A DNA stretch of 64,000 nt from Hoplostethus atlanticus (GCA_034670405.1 JAXDDX010000041.1:3265001-3329000), one strand, 5' to 3'. Numbered from the stretch's first letter, positions 22,521 to 38,934 are shown. Made by a program: numbers and translations. Notes: generated by a model from the sequence alone, not told the origin.

Positions 22521-25500
22521 CATCCCACCAAAGTCTGCACACATCTGGCCATAAAATGAGCAAGACATGAGTGAAATGCCTCCTCTAGTTGTATTTCTTC
22601 CTCTCTCCGTGCGCTACCCAGATTGATGCAAATTGCTGCAACAGCCATATTTACACCACATGAAATGTAGCGCTACACATATAGAACAATATGTCAATTT
22701 TCAACACAAATAAACAGCCTATTTGCTCATGAGATATGCATGACATTTGATTCAGATGCATCACTGATGAGACTAATTCTCGAGCTGAATTGCACATCTG
22801 GGCAGCAGATAGCAGAGGACGTGTATGCATGTTAGCTGCATTACTATAACTTTGGGACCAATGTAACTGCAATTATTAGACATCTGCTGCCCTCCCTGGA
22901 GAGGATAAATCAACAGCCTCTCTGAGTAATCACATTTAATCACAGCTACCAGCCTACTGGATATAATTAATGGACACAGCGTATAACGTATATCCGCGCC
23001 GGGCTGCCACGAGTCTCCAACCCATAAATAACATAATAATATGTCACGGCATGTTCCGGGAGCTATCCTTTAACTTCTAACAGACATATATGTCTCAAGA
23101 AATAATGGCTTCTCGCGATGCATAGATTCATCCGTCATCATTTCTTTAGACTTCAACACCTAGCATGTTCAGCTGTCCTTCAAAAATCTTTTTACCCTGC
23201 AGATTTTTTACACTTGTTATGGAGTAATTAATTTGGCCACCAACTTTTGAGTGTGTATTCCAGCCCCAATCATAAACCCCTTCTACTTGTTCACCGCGAA
23301 AACTCTTTTGACTCTGAGATTAGACCTTCGGTGCACAAAGATGCCGGAGCCATGACAGTGAATGATGGCTATATTTAAAATCATAATACTTTTAATAAAT
23401 GAAGTGCAGGGCGCACCATGAACTCATGAGACATGATTAAATACGCCAGTCGCTTGGTAATTAGATTCCTTCAGGTGTTAACTGCAAATGCTAAGCCTCA
23501 CAAAATGCAACGGCACCGGAGTGTGAACAAAGACGCCGGGCTATAAAAGTCCACATTATGTCAGAAACAAAATGTCCTTTATGTTGACATATGAAGCTTA
23601 TATGGCTTTGATCCGATACAGATTTTGCGGGGGGCTTTTGCTTCCAGCAGATGTGTGGAAAATCCTCATATCCACGAACAAGACCATGCAGATGAAAGGA
23701 TCCCGGAGAATGTCGGAATAGAGCAGGAAGTCACTTTCGTACGAAGCGGCGATGTAGATTTAGCGCGCAACAGACGATTTCACTGATCTATACTTTACTG
23801 ATTTCAATTTGTGACTACTAACTTTGTGAAAAATCCTACCAGACGGACAGCGGGACATATAAGCCATTTGATAGAATTATACTGTAAAGCTCGAGGGCTC
23901 AAGCTGGATCAAGTTGCACTGCTCTCTTTTTTGCAGTGACAAGGTTGCGATTAGAAAGAAAGACATTATGTACGTGAAATGATTGAAATCTATCCTGTTC
24001 AAGGCTTTAGATGGCTCATCGGTCCCTCCGCGGCTTTTCTCACTTTTTCTTTGATATATTCCAAACAACTGTGTTTGATTTTATGCATACTTTTTTTCCC
24101 CCTGTGTGCTAGTTTGCAGCACATACTTCACCGAAAGTACCAAAGACAAGAGAGTCTAGTGGCCATTGCCTTGGACACATGACCTGGAGTTCAATTTACC
24201 ATTCTCAGTACATATGAAATAATAAATAGATACTTAGAGGTGGAAAGCATCAAACGACTTTGAATTTTGAATACCAGCACTGTGAGAGGATGTTATTTTT
24301 GTCTGCCTTTTGGTGTCTCTCTATGTGTGTGTGTGTGTGTGTGTCTGTTGTTGGGAATTCATTATTCTCTGCAACCCATAAACATGCTCAGAGCCTCTAA
24401 ACACTCTTTGTTCCAAACACTATGAACTGTTTTAAGTATTTAGTTATGCTCTCTAAACCCGACCGTGTTTCCCGGTGATAAAAACGTTCATTCTTTGCAC
24501 CTGCTTAAAATGTTTGCACCGCATTCGGAGGTGATGAATGACGACGTTCTCTTCGCAGCACGATCGTGACTTGAGCGTCGCTTGGCAGGTGCCCACACAA
24601 CGCATTTTCTATGCATTTCTGCCACAGGGTGACATGATATCTGGCCCACCGATGCAAACATTTTATTGAGGGTGTGTTAATATTAATGGCTGAGGTTGGC
24701 TGACTAGTCCCCATGCATGAGTGACACTGCAGTCTGACATGACCAGTGAAAACAGTGGTGGGGACGAGGAGGCAGCTGGTCGTCTGTCCCAGTTGGGAGA
24801 CCGGGGCAGTGACAGATCCATATAAAATATAGAAAAGGGTTGCAAAGGAGGCAATGCAGCCCCTCTGGCAGTACATCATGATGTTGATGGCCATTTAGCA
24901 TCAAGCAAGGAAGCAGGAATCACTCAAAGCTGGCTGGTTTTTTCCCTTTATTCTGAGTCTGAGTGGAAAAAAGAAGCCTTAAACAATCAATTTCCTCCCT
25001 ATTAACATTCACACAACATCTCTCACGAATCCTTGGCCACAAACAGTTGCGTTTTTTTTTCCTCCTTGCTCGTACCCCTCCCACATACTTGGTCCTTTTG
25101 TTCTTTGGGTCTCGGTACAGTGTAGGAGGTGTGCTAAAATTAATTTGGCTTTTTTCTTTTTCTTTTGCGAGTTGAAAACCAGGAAGATGAGACTGCTAAT
25201 TATGGTGGTGCTGGCAGGACATGGACGTAACCTAGAATTCATTGATTTTTTTTGCCTGCGAGTTTGGCAGGAGTCGGCTTTGGAAACCCGCCATGGGCCC
25301 AGCAGCGGACCGGATGCCGGTTTTGATTTTGGGTTATAGGTGTGGATAGGAACCTCTCTGTGGAGGAACCTAAAACCTGGGGGAGTCCAGTGAGCTTGAA
25401 CAAGAGCTCAAACCATCTTTTGAACAACATCCCTGACTCAAATTGACATGACATTCAATCCTATCTCCTAAATACTTTGATAACAGACAGTGTGCGGGCT

Positions 25501-27045
25501 GTGCAAGTGAATGTATTTGCTTGGAAATGATATAAATCCACAGTGATATTATTATAAAACGCAGTCAGGTTATTATTAGTGTTTCCTCCCGGTCCTCTTA
25601 CCTAGAAAGCACGATAACATTGTGTGACTTTATGTGTGAAATACAGTAGTTGCTCCACCATGCTCAATCTCTTGTGTCCTCTATTTATAATTTTGAGCAA
25701 CATATATTATTATGCATCAAAGGCTTTTTGTCAGCATATTTATAATGTTTATTTCATTATTTCATTGGGTTGTGCATTTCATTATTTTGGGAGTAGGAGG
25801 GGAAGTGGGAGTATTCTGTCTTCTGAACATAAAAGGAAGTATGAATCACTCTATCGCCATTGGTCACTTTGCACACTATTGTGGGCTTGTAGAAGTCCCT
25901 CCAGATAGCGCAGCCAAATGCAATGGTAAGCAGATAAACATATGTCTATTCTACAGTTAGTGTATTATGTTTCCCCGTGCGTGGACTCACTCGCCCTAAG
26001 TGCTGCAGATGATAAGCCTTTTGCTTAGTTTTCATTTTCCGTGATTGATCAGCCTCTAAAGATGATGATTCACGGCTGAAGGAAATGCGGCCAATTCAGT
26101 GCCTTCACACGAATCCACCCATCCGTCTTTGGGCCTCTCCATTGTTTGTACTGTAAAGCAGGTCGCATTAGGAGTCTTGAGAAAGCAATCAAGCTCTCTC
26201 TATGAAATATTGGTTTTATCTAAGCCTTCCATTTACCAAAATCTTGTAAAGCAAATAGAGTGAAAATGGATTGGGGAGTTGAAATGGCTCAGCTACTGCA
26301 GGATCAACGTATCTTAAGTATCTTACTTAAAAGTACTTGGCTTAAATCCACCGGGGCACTTCACTGCATTGTTTAGGCTGCATCACCTACTGTATAGCGC
26401 CACACGCTCTGAATCCATAACCAGTTGACAGACTGCTGCTACACAGTTATTTACTGTAAAGTATGTGACCTCAGAAAAAGAGTCCAATCTGAGAAAATAA
26501 CCTGAAGGAAGTAAAATTACTAACAGAAATGAATTATGTAATCACACTGCTCGAGGACATTGAGTCACATTTATGTGAAATGATTTAGGAGATAAAACCA
26601 GGATGTGCTGCATTTGGGCATGTACATATCCATTTATGTAATTAACTATGAGTGCTCCCGTTAGCGACAACGGTTAATAAGCTCCAGTGGGAACATGGGA
26701 AAACAGGTGAACCCGTGGCCCTGGAGATGTTAAACACAGATGAATAGATGCCATAGCACACATGTGGCCTAGTAAATCAGGTAAAATGAGCGGTGGGACC
26801 GGACGCAAATGGGCCTCGCGGTGAAAAACTCAATATCCCATAAATGGACAGGCCTCTCATAGATATTGGAAACTGGTAACCTTGCCACTGCAAGCTCACC
26901 TCTTATATCGCTCACACACCCACTGTACATTTACTGGCTTTACCTTCAAGTCCAATTTAGCTTTCAAAACCTTAACATGGGAAGACTGGCTATAATGGGT
27001 GATTGGCTAAATTAATAGCTCTGATATTAACACAGTGGAAACAAT

Positions 27046-27090
<45 letters not shown>
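27046..27090 (+). repeat. (TAGA)n microsatellite
   Basis: About 11 perfect tetranucleotide units. Confidence 0.95.
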
Positions 27091-30000
27091 TTTTAAATTC
27101 TAACCCTTCGTCCTCCTAAAGTTGTTACAGAGTGAATTTCACTGAGATTTGATATATCTGTTTCAAACATGACCCATTTATATCATGGATTTTGGCGTAT
27201 ATTCCTTTGAGATCCTTCGTAAGCCTTTACGGCTGCCTCTTGCTTTTGAATGGATCTCAGCTGGCTTTGCGTATACACATCAAGTTTGGCTATTATTTTT
27301 TGAATGGATCATATAGGTAATGTCAAGGTATCGAGACTTATAGGGAGCAAAAACCCCTGGCTCTGTACACTGCGTCAGAAATACACTACATGAGGTCTCC
27401 ACTTGCAGTTCCCCCCTATAGGTCACTAGAAAAATGAAAAACCAAATCTTACATTTTATTTATCTATATTTATCTTGGTGCATTAATATGGTTTCAGGCT
27501 TGCATACTTTCTCCAAACTACCATACTGTCATATTTCATTAGGAAACAATGCTACTGAATAATACACCAGAGAGAGAATAAAGCATAGAGAACAATTAAG
27601 CTGTGTGATGCCAGAAATATCCATTGAGATTCATCTGAGACAGCGGAGTTGAGACTATGTGGAGAACACAGCAGCAACACGCCATGAGAGCGGTGACTAA
27701 CAAGGGTCATGTTCGAAGCAATTAAAAATAATCGGAGTAAAGTACAGGGGATGAAAATAACCATGAAAACACCTTTTTAGAAGAAAGGTTATCACAAATT
27801 GAAAAATAAAATAATCTTTATGAATAAATGTCTTGAAACCGTAGAAGACAACAGAGTATAGCTCATTACTTGCTGTGCTGTTCATTTTCTCCCGACTTTG
27901 TGTTGGGAGCACTGGGAAATTCCGGTCTCCTTGCGAAACACTAACAGGGCTGATAGGGTTATCTTGTTATTTTTAAGGACTTTGTAATTGCATGGGAACG
28001 GGATGAAATGTGCTCCTACACAAGCACTGTCACTTACATTGTTGCAAAAAAATCAACTAAAAAAAATCTGTAATAACCCTATCAAAATAAAAGCGTTCCA
28101 CAATCATTTCGGCCCAAAGTGCTTGGAGTTATTGTCTATTAAGTGGGGTCTAAAATAGCTGCACACTATCATGAAGTGGGGATTGTGAAGAATGTGTGGC
28201 AAAGAATATTTTTGTTTATATTTTATGAGCTTTTCAGTAACTTTAGGCTAGACATCCCGTAGTCCTGCCCTTTCCCTTTATATATTCATTTCTATGATTT
28301 GAATAATGAAAATCTTGTGTTTTGCCTTTTAGCGGTGCTCTTGTACATCACAGTTGCATGAAAGAGCGCTTGAATCACCAGTGACTGTCACAAAGGACTT
28401 CACTGTACAGTGGAGACAGAGAGTTTTGAGCAATGTCACCTTCGCGGGAATCACAAGATGGGGATTCAGCCACCTTGCCGCGTTGTCTCCTGCGTGCTTT
28501 GATCTGGCATGATCTGGTGTCAGTTTACAATAGGATGCTCCAAATAAATCGGAAAATCTGACATCAGGTGCACTCGCTCATCTTTTAAGCAGCACTCAGC
28601 TCCCTGATGGCCATTAATATAGAACAAGAAATAACTAAGGTGTGTGCTCTTATTTTGGGAACGGTGCAGCAAAACCCTAACTAGCATACTCTCCTACTGA
28701 AAGTCTTCCTTTGGTAATCTTTGGGCGATTCACATGCCAACACATTTCGCCAGTCCGAGTTGTTTCTCCAAAGTTGCACTTCCTCAGTCCCATGGATCTT
28801 CAGCCCTCTCTCACTCTTCCTCCGTCCTTCAGACCGCTCGTCTCCGGCTCTGCAGCAGTAATTAAGCAGCAGTGTTATATCTGGGGAGATACTGCAAGCT
28901 ATGGCAGAAAAAATTAGGCTGTGGAATAATGAGGGTTGAGGGACATGTACTGTACTGCTGGTCTGCACGGCTGCATTAAAATCAAAGGACTTTCACAGCT
29001 AATTGGAGATGGGTTAAACTGCTTGGCTGCCTCACCCCTGTCCCCGGCCCTCCACCCAAAACCACCCCTAGGAAATTAATGCCTCCTTTTTAATGTAATT
29101 TTATGTATCATTTCCATACCAAAGCGTGTTTTTTTTAGTTTTTTTTTACAGGGGATGTGCAGTGGATAATTTAAACACTGGTGAGATAACTTTGTCTGAG
29201 CTCTACACGGGGCCAATTTAAAATACTACCAATTACTTCTTGTGATTTTTTTATTTTATTTTATTTTTTTTAAATTATTATTTCTGGGACAGGCTAGGCC
29301 ACCCAGCTGAGCTATTTTCTTTTGAATCGTCATCCATTACTACTATGTAATTGACCGTAAGATACACACAGCATAGATCAACACAATTTTCTTTTAGTTT
29401 TAGCCGGTGAGTACATTCACTTACACAAGTGGAATTAGCAGGGCGCGATAAGGAGACACCCCCACTTAGGCTGCTCCTTGGTTACAACAATGGCATCAGC
29501 CGCATGACACAGTATAATGAGCCAAGATATGGTCCACTGCTCAGAATAAATACATACCCTCTCGATAGTCCTGGGTTGTGTAGAGCAGCTGCATGGTGGA
29601 GTTAACTTACCCCTGAGGACGGCTGCACAACAACCAATTGCAAGACAGCGGGTTTATTTATATATAGCAGGAAGAGTCGAATCAAATCCTGCTCTTTGAG
29701 ATCAGAATACACAGCAGCGACACTGCCACTATTTAACAGGCTAACCTTTAGTCATGACAAGTTTTGTTCATGTCCATGTAGGCTGCAGGATCAGATTGAA
29801 GACTTGTAGCTACACAATAACTAGAGTATATAATAAATAATAGACAATAATAGATATATATGAGTTCTATGAAAGGAAACTGACAAATAAGTACCAACTA
29901 ATTCTATTCAATTATAACACGACTATTACACTAGTAGTAATAACTCATAATAACTCATATTTAGCAGATTGGTATTATAGGGCCATTACTCACAGTAATG

Positions 30001-33000
30001 GACCACTAATTAAATATAATTGTAATGGAAGAAGATGGTAATTATACACTAACTAGTTGAAGATAGTTATTAGGGAATATCCTTCATCTGTGGAGATGGA
30101 TTGTGTTTGTCATATTGAGCCTGAAAGGTGCACTACAGTGGCATCACATTTCATGAAATAATGACTTACAACTCAAGGTTGGTATTATTAGCTACAAGGG
30201 CTCAGGCATTGCTTTGGCTGCCTCGTAACACAACTGTAAAACGTACGTTCACATTTTGTCTTTTCCTCATTGGGAATGAATCGCTCGAGAATGAACATTT
30301 TGAAGTCATTTGAAGTTAGGTGCAATTCATGCAAAAGCAGCATTGGCTTCATGATCAGAACAGATTCAAATATGCTGTGATTTTATTTTTTAAATAAATA
30401 AAGACAGTAGCTGGAAAACAGTGTGGACATACCCCACAAGTAGAGTACGAATGCTATAAGAAATGAAGAGGATAGACCTCTTTGAATTGTCTATATGCCT
30501 TGGGAAATCACTGGGACACTATGACTATGAGAATTATGTCTAAGTGGATATAATGACAATGACACTCAATTAACCAAACCATTCAGGCATGTTTTTAATC
30601 AAATGTTTGGCAACATAGTCTAATGTGGTGCTTTAAAAAAGATGTTCCAACTTATATGATGAGAGATGTGCAATACAGTAACTTAATGTGCATGCATGCC
30701 ACTCCACCCGAAGGTTCAACACAGCAAGTTAGTGCCAAGGAGGGTTTCAGCAGCACGGTCTCCTCTCCACCTCTGCCAAGCAGGCTTTTTGCAGCCAACC
30801 AGAAATAAAATGTCTGTTTTTTTCTTTGTTGCGTTGAATCCGAGACTCCAGCCTGTGACCAGTGGCCCCCTCGTGGCTCCGAGGACTCGGTGTAACGCCT
30901 TTTTTCTGTCTTATCATGTTCCGAGGAAAACAAGCACCTCCTCGACGGTTCGGGGTACACCACCTGCTTCTGATTATCCATTGGACAGATGTGGTTAAAC
31001 TTGACCACTTGGCAACACCGTGGAAAGATCCAACCAATTCTTCACATGGAAATAGTTTCCATTCAGTGTAGGTTTGATAATGCTCATGCGTCTAGTTTCA
31101 GAGTTGCAGATTGTTTTTAGAAAGGAGTGTGGGCTGAACATGACCAGTGAAATAGTGAAATCTACCACAGATCAGAGACGTATTATATGTGTTATACGTT
31201 GTAGACCCACTACATATTACAGGCTGCACTAATTAAATGTTAGTTGTAATATAATCAGCTTCTTAATTAGATTCTCTCTTTGCGGATGGCATGACATTGG
31301 ACTAATTTATTGTAATATGAACTGCAGATTTGCTTCTCCGCAAATAAATTCCACGGTTCAAATAATTCCACCGCTAATCATAATATGAATATGTATACAG
31401 TTCAGATAGCAACATATGGTTTATTTATTAGAGGGATTAACTGCACAATCAATCTCCTTAAACACGAGTCGGCACTTGTTATTGTCTGCTTACTGGTAAT
31501 CACTAATTAATAATGGATCACCCAACCAACTAACAACTCACAGTTACAGCAGGTCGTGTTTACGGCCTGTAATTGGCCTTTTAAGGCTTGCCAAGTCCCG
31601 CAATATAAAGTGCAACCTCTGATAACAGTTGAAATATTGGGGCAGGCGGTATAACTCCAGTCCTCACTGCGGATATGAAGCGTTTTGTTCCACAATTAGA
31701 GATGATTGATGGAAAAAAATGTAAACAAATGATGGCCCTTATTAAAGGACAGTAGGTGGCTTAAGTTGTTGGATGACGAGACGAGAACACTTTTACAGAC
31801 TGCAAACTTTTGGTGATGATTCCCTTGGATGGATGAATAGATATATGGCATCTAGGATATGTAGCTCTACCTAAGAATGCACTCTGCTGTTTCCCTTCTG
31901 CTGTTGCCATTGTTGTTGGAGGTGTTTTATTTGTGTGGCAGAGAGCGTCTGTCTACTGTAGGTGTCACTGTCAGTCATTAACAGGAGGCACAATGGGTCC
32001 TGACAGATGAAAGGAGCAAATTAATGCAGGACTGATATTAGGATCTGAAACGTTATCATCTTGGCATGAGCAGGCCACGTTCTTGGAATCTACACATTGC
32101 GTTCGGAAATGTGGCCAGAGCTGGAAGATGAACAAATCAACAAAAAATGAGCATTGGATGTTTTTGGTTTTTTTTCAATCATTTTCCAGTATATAAATAG
32201 CATCAATGTGTTTATCAAAGCTTTGAGAGATAAATTGTGTGATGTCAAAATGTCTAATTCTTCAGTATAGTCCAAATGTTCCCTGACAGAAAAATATTTT
32301 CTATTGGTGTGGTTTGGGGATAATATATGATGATGATTTTATATAGTCAAGTCGAAAATAATATAAAATAAAATAATACAAAAAAGATAATAGCAAAATA
32401 TCCTCATTTTGGAAGGAAATTCTATTCCTGCTTTAAATCAAGCATAACTACGAAAATACCTGATAAGTAACTCCACAGTACTGTGTTTCTGTAAAACAAC
32501 GCTGAAATAATATGCTTTAAAAGTAACTAACCAATCAGTTTGCTCCTCTTCCCTTAAAGTGTCATAAGACACGGCTATAATTGACCAGCTCCATTTAGTC
32601 TTCACCCTTCCAGCCTCTCCATTCTGCTCCCTCATTATTTTCATCTCCCAGACCAAGGAGTGCAGTTGATATGGGAGATAGGCCATAGCTTGGTTTAATT
32701 CCGCAGGGAGAGTGTGAGGTCTACAAAGCCGAGAGCTGCCTTTCTCTTGTCACAGAAAGTCCTCTTTGCAGCCAATGAGGAGGCCAGTGAAGGCAGCCAA
32801 GCGTTCTCTTGTTATACAAACTCTTATAGTTTTGCATGAATTCACTACTTCTTTCTGAGATGGGACTCAAAGGGGATAACACTGCATTTCAAAATTGTAA
32901 TGTGTTATTTATGTTGTCCGAGGCAGTCCAATGTGCTAACATGACATTCTCTCTCCCTATGACAGAAACCAATACTTCAACTACTAATACTAATAATAAG

Positions 33001-36000
33001 ATGTAAAGCCTGATGCTGATCTATAGAAAATGATTTGGAATTGATGGTGAAAGTGACTATGAGAGGTTTCCTGGAGACAAGGGTGTATATTCTGATTCAA
33101 AACCAATAATACTACTCTAGAATAAAGCTCATTTGGTAAATAATAAATAAGATAAAAATAAAAATAAAATAAACATTCTGTGGGTTCTCTAAATAAGTCT
33201 CCCTTTCACTGTCAATGGAGCAGCTCCAGACCTTACATCACAGGCTTTGAACAATAGACAATAGGAATATCATCTAAAATTGAGTAACATCCCTTTCTGG
33301 TAACATCTGGTAACATCAAAATCTAGTAATTTTTAACTGACATTGACTGACTTCAATGAAAAAAGCAACATCCTCATCAAACTAAGATACAAGGGGAATC
33401 TTGTGGGACATAGAATGACTAGTCTTAAGGTTTTCTATGCTTGTGGTGTTGCAAAGTTTCATTTTCTTATATTGTCTTATGTGTTAAACCGAACAAAGTC
33501 ATGCAGTCTTTCTCAAGTTAAAATTAGACTCGTCTGATGTCAAGCTGTATGGCTGTACAGCTCCACACAGGCTTCCAACCCCATATGCATCGCCCTCGCA
33601 GAAAATGATGATGGGTGACAGGCGCTCTGAGCACACACCAATCAAGTGAAATTATCAGAGAGGCCATCAGAATTTGTTTGTGACTGCAGAATCGAGGCTT
33701 TTGTAATTTGGAGTATGGTAGCCATTTGATTATTTTTTCATCTATCCATTAAAATATTGGAAGAATATTGTAAAAAACATGGCAGCATCTGCAGTAACTC
33801 AAATCCACATGCTGTCTCGTAATGAAATTTGCAAGAAGGCCCTTGAGAGATCAGGGATTCCCCTTTGCCAACAGACGTTTGTGAAATGAAAGACAAAGTT
33901 TCAAAGAGAAGAGGCCAGGGAGGGAGAGAGGCAGGGTAAGAAAACAGAGAAACTGTAATCTCGAGATGGAGGGGAAAGTGTTTGAATTCTCCCTCCATTT
34001 GCACGGGTAAGAGGACAATGGATGAGGCTGATTTCTACATTGTAAATGTATTAGAGTGCAATCCCTCAGCAGAGGAGTGCTGCATCAGGATCAGGAGTGA
34101 AACAATGTCGCCTTGCCTTTATCTCTCCACCACACTCTCCAAAGGACCCTGCTGGAATTGACTTGAAGTGTACAATTCCCAAAAGCGTGAGTCACAAACA
34201 GCTCTCTCATTCAAGTGCAAGTTCATTCCTGCTTGAAATATGTTCACATTCAAGTGTAGCTTCGCTTGCTTCGTATTCCCTGGCTCGGTTAACACCTCCA
34301 CGCAATTTGGTTTGGAGAGCGGTGTCATTTAATTGCTGTGTGGTGTTGTTTTTTTATTTCTTCTTTTTCTGTACCAGAAAGCACACAGGTATAGAGGTTT
34401 CTTCATCTGTAGGTCGGGTTTTAATGACAACCCCAGACAGCTGACCTTGACCACGATGATGAAACATCAGCCAACGCAGGAATCAGGGAGAGAAATTGCT
34501 TCAAAATGGGAAGATGGAATCCTGCTTTCTCACTCTGTACAAATTCCCCCCAAAAGAACACTTGTTAAAGACCTCCACTTTATTGGACCAAACCTGTCAC
34601 ATCTGATAAAGCTCATTGTATCCAAGGGGGTAACCCAGGGACAGCGAGGAGACTGGGAGATTGGTTGATGCCAAACCTGTGTGACACTGTAATGCACCTT
34701 TCACTCTTTGCTCTTACCAGACAATCGTCTCAAACCGAACACAGAAAATGCCCCCCGACTTTGAAAAGTAGCCTCAAAGGCAGCAGACGACTACCTCATA
34801 CAACGCCGATAATATCGGGCTACACCGGCTATTAAATATAAGTTATGATGACAGACTTCACTACAATGTGGGAGCCACATTTGCGGGAACACCTTCGACT
34901 TTTATGACGGCCATGAAACCGCGATGTGCGCGTGAAGACTTCCAGCGTTGAATCAAGAGTGAACACATTAGTGTGCGCTGACAGATGAGTCTTAATTGTT
35001 TCCTCTGGGCGAATGGGACTTCAGACAAGAGAACAAAAGCTATCCTCCCGGCGCCCCGCTTGATGCAATGTGACGATGACCTTGCTGCATTGCACCCACT
35101 GCAGGATCCTTAAGAGTTTATCTTGACAGACTCCCAAAGACTGTCTCTCAGGTGTCGCGCTGATAGACCAATTCATTTAACTCTGTCTCAATCTCGGGCT
35201 TTAGAGGCTGCCCCGCTTGATGAATCCCCGTTTGTTGCCCTGCCCCGTCTGACTGCCTGCACTCGGGGAGGCAGGCGGCATTATTGTTTCAACAGCCCCT
35301 TAGACCCCTTAGACTATTACTGCACTATTTCCATTGAACATTGACTTTGCATTTATGACTATAATGTGACTATAATAATACCCACTTGGGGAAACGAAAC
35401 ATGGACTGCTTGCGTTTGCCTCCTTTGAAATAGGTCAGACTACCTACCGATGTCAGACGTGATATGTCGACATTTTGGTAGAAGTAGTACTTAGGAGTAG
35501 AAGTAGATATAGCATTTAATGATTCAAGATTACACCCAGTAGTTTCTTTATTATCGTTCCCAGTCTGTGGTCCACCTCTTTTTATGTGTTTTCCTTCCAG
35601 CTAATGAACACTAATACAGGATAATCAGATAAATACTCCTATCGTCTATTAGTATCATCTCTTCGCCGTACTGCATGAAATGTCACTCCTACCGTGAAGT
35701 GGCATTTATCCTGTCACACTTCACGGTCAACCTATCTCTAACCTTTGGTGTTGTTTAGTGTAACAAAAACATGCCGGGTGACCACGCTGTGCCATCCCTG
35801 TTTCTTTGCTTAAAGAACTACTGCAGCTAGTATGTCTTTATTCCTTCCATAAAGAATGTTGTCGTGGGTGCTGTGCATTGAGGGATTGTGTGGGGGAGGT
35901 ATAGGAGCTTCACCCTGCGGTCAGGACATAAATATAGCCGGTGGGAATCACGTGATCATGCTTTTTTTTTTTTCAAGATGATTCATATAGGAGCCATTAA

Positions 36001-38934
36001 CCTTTAACTGGACAAGACATACCCAAAGTAAATAAAGAGGTCTAAATGCATGACCTCTGGAAATCTATACCCAGTGTGAGTAAACTTGTGACTATTTCTT
36101 TGTTTCTATGCCGGAGCAAACTGAGAAACACTAGAAAGTGAATAATACAATGATCCCACAGACAGTGAAGTTTCATAAAGCCGATATTGCAATTATCGCC
36201 TATCAGACATCGTTTGGACAAAACACACTTGGTTGTTTTGGTCTTTTAAGGGGATTAAAACTGTTTTCCACTGTTTGTCAGCCATAACTCCAAGTATCAA
36301 TTTACAGGAAGAGATCAAGAGACGGTTTTTGGATGGTTTTCCACGTCACTCTCTAGTTTCGATTCGTCACTTCCTGTTGGGGGGGGGTCTTCATACCCGG
36401 CACCAGGATTTCATTTGGCCACCCACTCTGTGCTTTAGGCTGTATTTTCACACAAACATCTTGCCTAGTGCAGCTTCACATCCACTTTTGAAAAAGTGTT
36501 GCCCAATTTTCTCTGATTACATCTGATAAATATGTATTGAGTATATAAGAGTGGAAAGAGATTTTCCCTCATTTTGTCACCTCCTTCCTATAGTTATCCA
36601 TCAACCAAATCACCGCAGGAGGTTGTGACCGGCTGTTTATACTCATCTCAGAGCAGCTGGACAACCTCATTGCCAGGCAGGGGAGTGTGTGAGTGGTGTG
36701 AGTGGTCTTGCCTGGTTCAGAAGTGGGCACGCGGGTGTTAGATGAGCCATTGATCTTTCCCAGCAGGCTCTTCCACCAGGCGATGCTTCCACTCACACAC
36801 CCCTCCCCCACGCCATTGACTTTCTGCCATGACGTTCCGCTGTCACGGCAGGACCTGACATTTAATGATCCTCTGATGGAGTAACGTCACATTTATCACT
36901 TGCCGGCAGATGTGACGGAGCGGAATCTGAGGGGCAAGCACAGGCCAAAGTAAAAGGCAAACAATAAGCCGAGGGAGAGGAGCTGCACTCTGACTGACAG
37001 CAGGAGTCATTTCAGGAGTAAAGTCCCCCAAAATGACGGTTTTAGCCTGGGACAGTCAGGAATTGCCTATAGGGGAAAAAAGTCCTAGCAGTTCATACCT
37101 GGCTTGTATTCCATGGCAACACTCTTTCCTATATTCAGTGGACTGACGATTATAGGCTCTCATTATACAACATCAATAGAGTTTGAAATCTTCACCTCAA
37201 CTGTTGCACTTCGAGGGCCAAGCATGAAAGCACTTACAGGTCTGGCCTCACCTAAGTGCTGTCTGCGAGAAAGGTCAAGAAGAGATTATTCAATAATAGA
37301 TATGGTGAGTTATTTTTTCTTGAGCAGGATCTGTGTCTCTGAACACAAAGGTTGAGAGAAGAACACACAGAGATGCTTACAGGATACGCTACTGTAAGCA
37401 TCCGACTGAGACGACCTCACCCCCCTGTTTCCTAGACCAAGACGCTGGACTGTTCAAAATACAGCCTAGCTTCCTGTCCTCTTTGGCTCTGTGAATGAAA
37501 GGCTTGTATTCTGGAGCGATAGCCTTAACCTTTTGGTGAGTAGCAAAGCATCCCACGTGCACGTTTGCCTTTAAGTGCATAGTGCGCTCGTGTATGAAGG
37601 GAAAAACTGTAAGTTAAAACAGTGACTTTCAGCGCCATGCGACACGTCACTGCACAAAAACAAAATTAACCCGATAAAAAAAAAAAAAATCTAAAAGAAA
37701 ATCTAAAAAAACACGATGTGAAGGGCACTGTGAGAGATAATTTACAAAAGGCTTGAGGAAGACTTAATTAAGCCAAGCTGCAGGAGTGGAGAAAGTGCTG
37801 AGTCCTGGAGACACAAAATATTTATTCATTAGCCCATTAATGTTTAATTCCTTTTTCCCCCCTATTTTTAAAATGGAGGGCGGAACGGAGAACGCTTTGA
37901 ACATTTGACCTTATATGTAAAAGTGTAGGGTGAGTCTGGGGTGCCTCAGGGATTGTCTTCATCATTAGGAACCAGGAGCAAAGACATTCACCTACATCTA
38001 CTGCAGAAGAAAATACCTGAACTAATCCCTCCATGACCCGTCTATTGAAATGCAAATCATATTTTTGCGTCATTTCTCACGGCTCCCCCTTTTCCATTTG
38101 TGTAAAAAATGTGCGCTTGGATATTCCTAGACTGATGGGGTGAGGCAACAAATACGTCAATTCGATCCCGTGCGCGTGATGATGTGCATTCGCAGGGTTT
38201 GATTTGACCTCTCTCAGCCGGATCGATAATCGCTTGGCGCGATGAACACATGAGGGAACGGCGGGAGATTAAAGCCTCTCAACCTCTCGAGGATACACGC
38301 CTGTCAAATTTCTGCACTGTAAGGGTTACCAAATATCCCCCCTCGTGTCATAACGTAACGTTACGCTGTCTGGTATAGCGTTCCTTCCATCCAGGGTGGG
38401 GGTGATGTGTCTGACGAAAGCACGGGGCCTAGTTGAGGAGGAAGCAGTAGTGTGTTTGATTTGTCTGTAGCCTAATTACATGGTAACAAATGAGTTGCCA
38501 ATCATGAGAATGTATTGTCTGGTCTTATCTGAGGAACTCATCAAGTCAACCCAATTAAAAGCCGCAATGAGAAAGACATTGCAGCGAACAGGGCTCTCAT
38601 TCAGTTAATTCATGATTGCCAATTAAAATAGAATACCGGCGCAAAGTTGTAAAGCTGTCAGGAGGGGCGAGCTAAATTACCCTTTTCCACTTTGAATGAT
38701 GGATGCTTTCATTGCGCTCCCTTATCTTATTTATTCTCTGGATAGAGAGGGGAACAAAAAAGCAGGGGGCCAGTTTAAAGAGTGTGGCGCTAATGAAGAC
38801 GGTGCCAGCTTTCACAATACAAGAGAGCTTCCTGTGTTGTGTGTCTTTACTACAGCCGTCACCTCTCAAACAGTTTTGTTTACTTAATTAAATCACGTAC
38901 AGTACCCCCTCCCACCCCACACACACACACACAA

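Noticed and set aside
24505-24904. Overlapping minus-strand frames of 63-129 codons
   Set aside because: No recognisable domain, and three overlapping frames are open at once, which indicates low stop density rather than a gene.
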